From an uncultured Spartobacteria bacterium (lineage in GTDB: Bacteria > Verrucomicrobiota > Verrucomicrobiia > Chthoniobacterales > JAATET01): 64,000 nt of DNA. The notes under the pieces were generated by a model that saw only the letters and a program-made list of their open reading frames with translations, made no database searches and was not told the DNA's origin. Location: positions 21,501-85,500 of the forward strand of contig CALLUD010000030.1 of NCBI GenBank assembly GCA_938011325.1. Reading direction: 5' to 3'. Positions 62,485-64,000 of the stretch are shown in pieces. The position numbers and the translations under genes are program-made. Positions within the stretch are counted from its first letter, which is position 1. Every line of letters begins with the position of its first letter.

Positions 62485-63363
62485 ATGAGCCAGCAGATCC
62501 TCAGAATTGGCCTGCCATCCGGCAGTTTGCAAGAACCCACTTTGGAGCTTTTTGCCAAAGCGGGTTTCAACATCAACGTGCCCAAACGCTCTTACAAGCC
62601 GTCGGTTGACGATCCCCAGCTCGAAATCCGGCTACTCCGCGCGCAGGAGATCAGCCGCTATGTCGAACAAGGGTATCTTGACTGCGGCCTTACGGGGCAC
62701 GACTGGGTGGTTGAAAACAATTCGGATGTCGTCACCCTCACCGAACTGACCTTCTCCAAGGTTAGCGCCGCCCCTACCCGGTGGGTGCTGGTGGTTCCGG
62801 AGAACTCGCCCATCCGGACGGTGGCCGACCTTGAAGGTAAGGTCATCGCCACCGAAGCGATCAACATGACCCGCCGTTTCCTCGAAAAGCATGGAGTGAA
62901 GGCGGAGGTGGAATTTTCCTGGGGAGCCACGGAAGTCAAGGTTCCCGATCTGGTGGATGCCATTGTGGATGTGACCGAAACGGGGGCTTCCATCCGTGCC
63001 AACAAGCTGCGGATTGTCGAGACCCTGATGGAGTCCTCCCCCCGGGTCATCGCCAACAAAACCGCGTGGGCGGACCCGTGGAAACGCCAGAAGATGGAAA
63101 AGCTCGTCCTCCTGCTCCAGGGGGCACACAATGCCCGGGACAAAGTGGGCCTGAAGATGAACGTCGAAGAAAAGAAATTGCAGAATCTTCTGCAAGCTCT
63201 ACCTTCGTTGCGAAATCCGACGGTTTCCCACCTTGCCAACGGGGGCTGGGTGGCGGTGGAAACAGTGATTGACGAAAAAGTCGTCAGGGAGATTATCCCT
63301 CAGCTCAAGGCGCTGGGCGCCGAAGGGATCATCGAGTATCCCTTAAACAAACTCGTGTATTAA
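62485..63363 (+). CDS. hisG: ATP phosphoribosyltransferase (long form)
   Basis: A 292-residue HisG, the first enzyme of histidine synthesis. Motifs: RIGLPSGSLQEPTLELFAKAG, the CGLTGHDWV loop, the PRPP site DAIVDVTETGASIRANKL, and a C-terminal regulatory ACT-like domain (from ~residue 215, VGLKMNVEEKKLQ ... VVREIIPQLKALGAEGII), so it is the long form that needs no HisZ and is feedback-inhibited by histidine. No SD is seen before the ATG. Confidence 0.95.
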   Translation: MSQQILRIGLPSGSLQEPTLELFAKAGFNINVPKRSYKPSVDDPQLEIRLLRAQEISRYVEQGYLDCGLTGHDWVVENNSDVVTLTELTFSKVSAAPTRWVLVVPENSPIRTVADLEGKVIATEAINMTRRFLEKHGVKAEVEFSWGATEVKVPDLVDAIVDVTETGASIRANKLRIVETLMESSPRVIANKTAWADPWKRQKMEKLVLLLQGAHNARDKVGLKMNVEEKKLQNLLQALPSLRNPTVSHLANGGWVAVETVIDEKVVREIIPQLKALGAEGIIEYPLNKLVY

Positions 63364-63377
63364 AACTCGTGTATTAA
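63349..63377 (+). repeat. Tandem 14-base duplication over the hisG stop
   Basis: AAACTCGTGTATTAA occurs twice, at 63349-63363 and 63363-63377, sharing one base. The first copy carries the last codons (KLVY) and stop of hisG; the second is non-coding. Confidence 0.85.
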
Positions 63378-63407
63378 AAAAACAGCCAAGCAGAACATTC
63401 TTTACGT

Positions 63408-63512
63408 ATGGGTTCATTAAAGAAAAGACGCAAAGCCAAGATTGCAAAGCACAAGCGCCGCAAGCGGATGAAGCAGAACCGTCACAAGAAGCGTTTGCGC
63501 TACAAGAGCTAA
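63408..63512 (+). CDS. AURKAIP1/COX24 domain protein, bS22/mS38-like
   Basis: A 34-residue, extremely basic protein: GSLKKRRKAKIAKHKRRKRM, then KQNRHKKRLRYKS. It matches the COX24/AURKAIP1 domain, known as mitochondrial ribosomal protein mS38 and as small-subunit protein bS22 in mycobacteria, where it opens with GSVIKKRRKRM. It probably binds rRNA in the 30S subunit. ATG at 63408; the frame is too short for usual gene callers. It follows hisG by 44 bases. Confidence 0.82.
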   Translation: MGSLKKRRKAKIAKHKRRKRMKQNRHKKRLRYKS

Positions 63513-63609
63513 TCGCTACGTTTAAGCCATGAACCCGCCGAAGCCCCTGTTGTTGTTGCACCGGAGGTTTTGGCCGCGTTCGTTCTCTGAGATAGGGAAA
63601 CCGGTTCTC

Positions 63610-64000
63610 ATGAGACGCTTGATCGCTAACCGATTCGTCACTCGCGTCATTGGTTTTGGCATCTGGGTCGGCCTGTGGGCCGACCCAGTTTCATGTCTGG
63701 CGCAGAAGGCAAAACCTTCCCCCGCTCCGCAGGCTACCCCGCAGGTCAAAAAAGAGAGCAGCGACCTGGTACTATCCAGGGCGGGCGAACGGATGGCCGA
63801 CGCTCTGGCGGCCTTTGCCGAAGGGTTTGCCGCCGAAGAGGAAGGCGATATCGACCGCGCCCTGGAGGCGTACCTGCGCTGTCTGATGCTGGATGCCTCG
63901 AACTACGAGCTGGCCATCAAGGTGGCGTTTGAGCTCGCCAACCGGGGCGATGTTCCCCAGGGCATCAATGTGCTGAAGGACGCCGCCAAGGCTTCCCCGA
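63610..64000 (+). CDS. Secreted TPR-containing protein, partial at the window end
   Basis: The frame is open to the end of the window. From the ATG at 63610 there is a signal peptide (RRLIANRFVTRVIGFGIWVG, cleavage near CLAQ), a Pro/Lys linker and the start of a TPR repeat (EEGDIDRALEAYLRCLMLDA, then YELAIKVAFELANRGDVPQG). An in-frame ATG at 63529 would add 27 residues. The rest of the protein lies outside the window; TPR proteins of this kind are scaffold or secretion-associated. Confidence 0.75.
   Translation, partial: MRRLIANRFVTRVIGFGIWVGLWADPVSCLAQKAKPSPAPQATPQVKKESSDLVLSRAGERMADALAAFAEGFAAEEEGDIDRALEAYLRCLMLDASNYELAIKVAFELANRGDVPQGINVLKDAAKASP

Overview
The window is high-GC bacterial DNA, coding-dense, with short overlaps between many genes. 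The tRNA-Thr/tuf/tRNA-Trp/secE/nusG block, the hisG followed by a tiny COX24/bS22-type gene, the long cyanobacterial-like IspH and several families common in the PVC group point to a member of Verrucomicrobiota. That assignment is inference; there is no rRNA gene here to confirm it. No CRISPR array, phage, integrase or insertion sequence was seen.

1-2.2 kb: a DUF2200 gene, a creatininase-family hydrolase and a LuxR-type regulator with a soluble Cache-like sensor domain. 2.4-19.4 kb: a large nitrogen-scavenging island on the + strand. It has three blocks. Block A (2412-9437) holds a glutamine synthetase/gamma-glutamylmethylamide synthetase-like ligase, an SDR dehydrogenase, a Rieske oxygenase, a leaderless periplasmic-binding-like protein, an FGE-fold protein without the catalytic cysteines, and a NitT/TauT-type ABC permease and binding protein, with no ATPase. 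Block B (9716-12068) holds a sugar-isomerase-like TIM barrel, a polysaccharide deacetylase/PuuE-like hydrolase and a flavodoxin-like reductase; it is preceded by a leader with several predicted hairpins, one covering the ribosome binding site. Block C (12154-19446) holds a NikR-like regulator, two DUF1989 proteins, a urea/guanidine carboxylase and an allophanate hydrolase; this is the gene set now known for guanidine (carboxyguanidine) degradation. The NikR-like protein has lost three of the four nickel ligands but sits directly behind a NikR-type 28-bp palindrome.

19.6-40.2 kb: mostly housekeeping genes (ybaB-dnaX, tRNA-Ser, accA, ispH, mazG, pckG), cell-surface enzymes (NlpC/P60, LysM protein, deacetylase, glycosyltransferases), two CDF metal transporters and a 1069-residue hybrid sensor kinase. 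A run of five genes (rhomboid-like, DUF2270, mazG, glycosyltransferase-like, CDF) is linked by 1-4 bp overlaps. 40.4-46.9 kb: a heavy-metal RND efflux operon (TolC-type channel, short lipoprotein adaptor, CzcA-type pump) flanked by small cysteine-rich secreted proteins.

46.9-55.6 kb: mixed single genes (host-attachment-like protein, zinc alcohol dehydrogenase, esterase, YdeI family, DUF4336, IMP dehydrogenase) and several secreted hypotheticals. 55.7-59.6 kb: three tandem paralogues made of ~33-residue alpha-helical repeats; the third is short and frameshifted. 59.6-62.1 kb: nusG, secE, tRNA-Trp, tuf, tRNA-Thr on the - strand behind a consensus promoter and a folded leader. 62.5-64 kb: hisG, a 34-residue bS22/mS38-like gene and the start of a secreted TPR protein that runs off the window.
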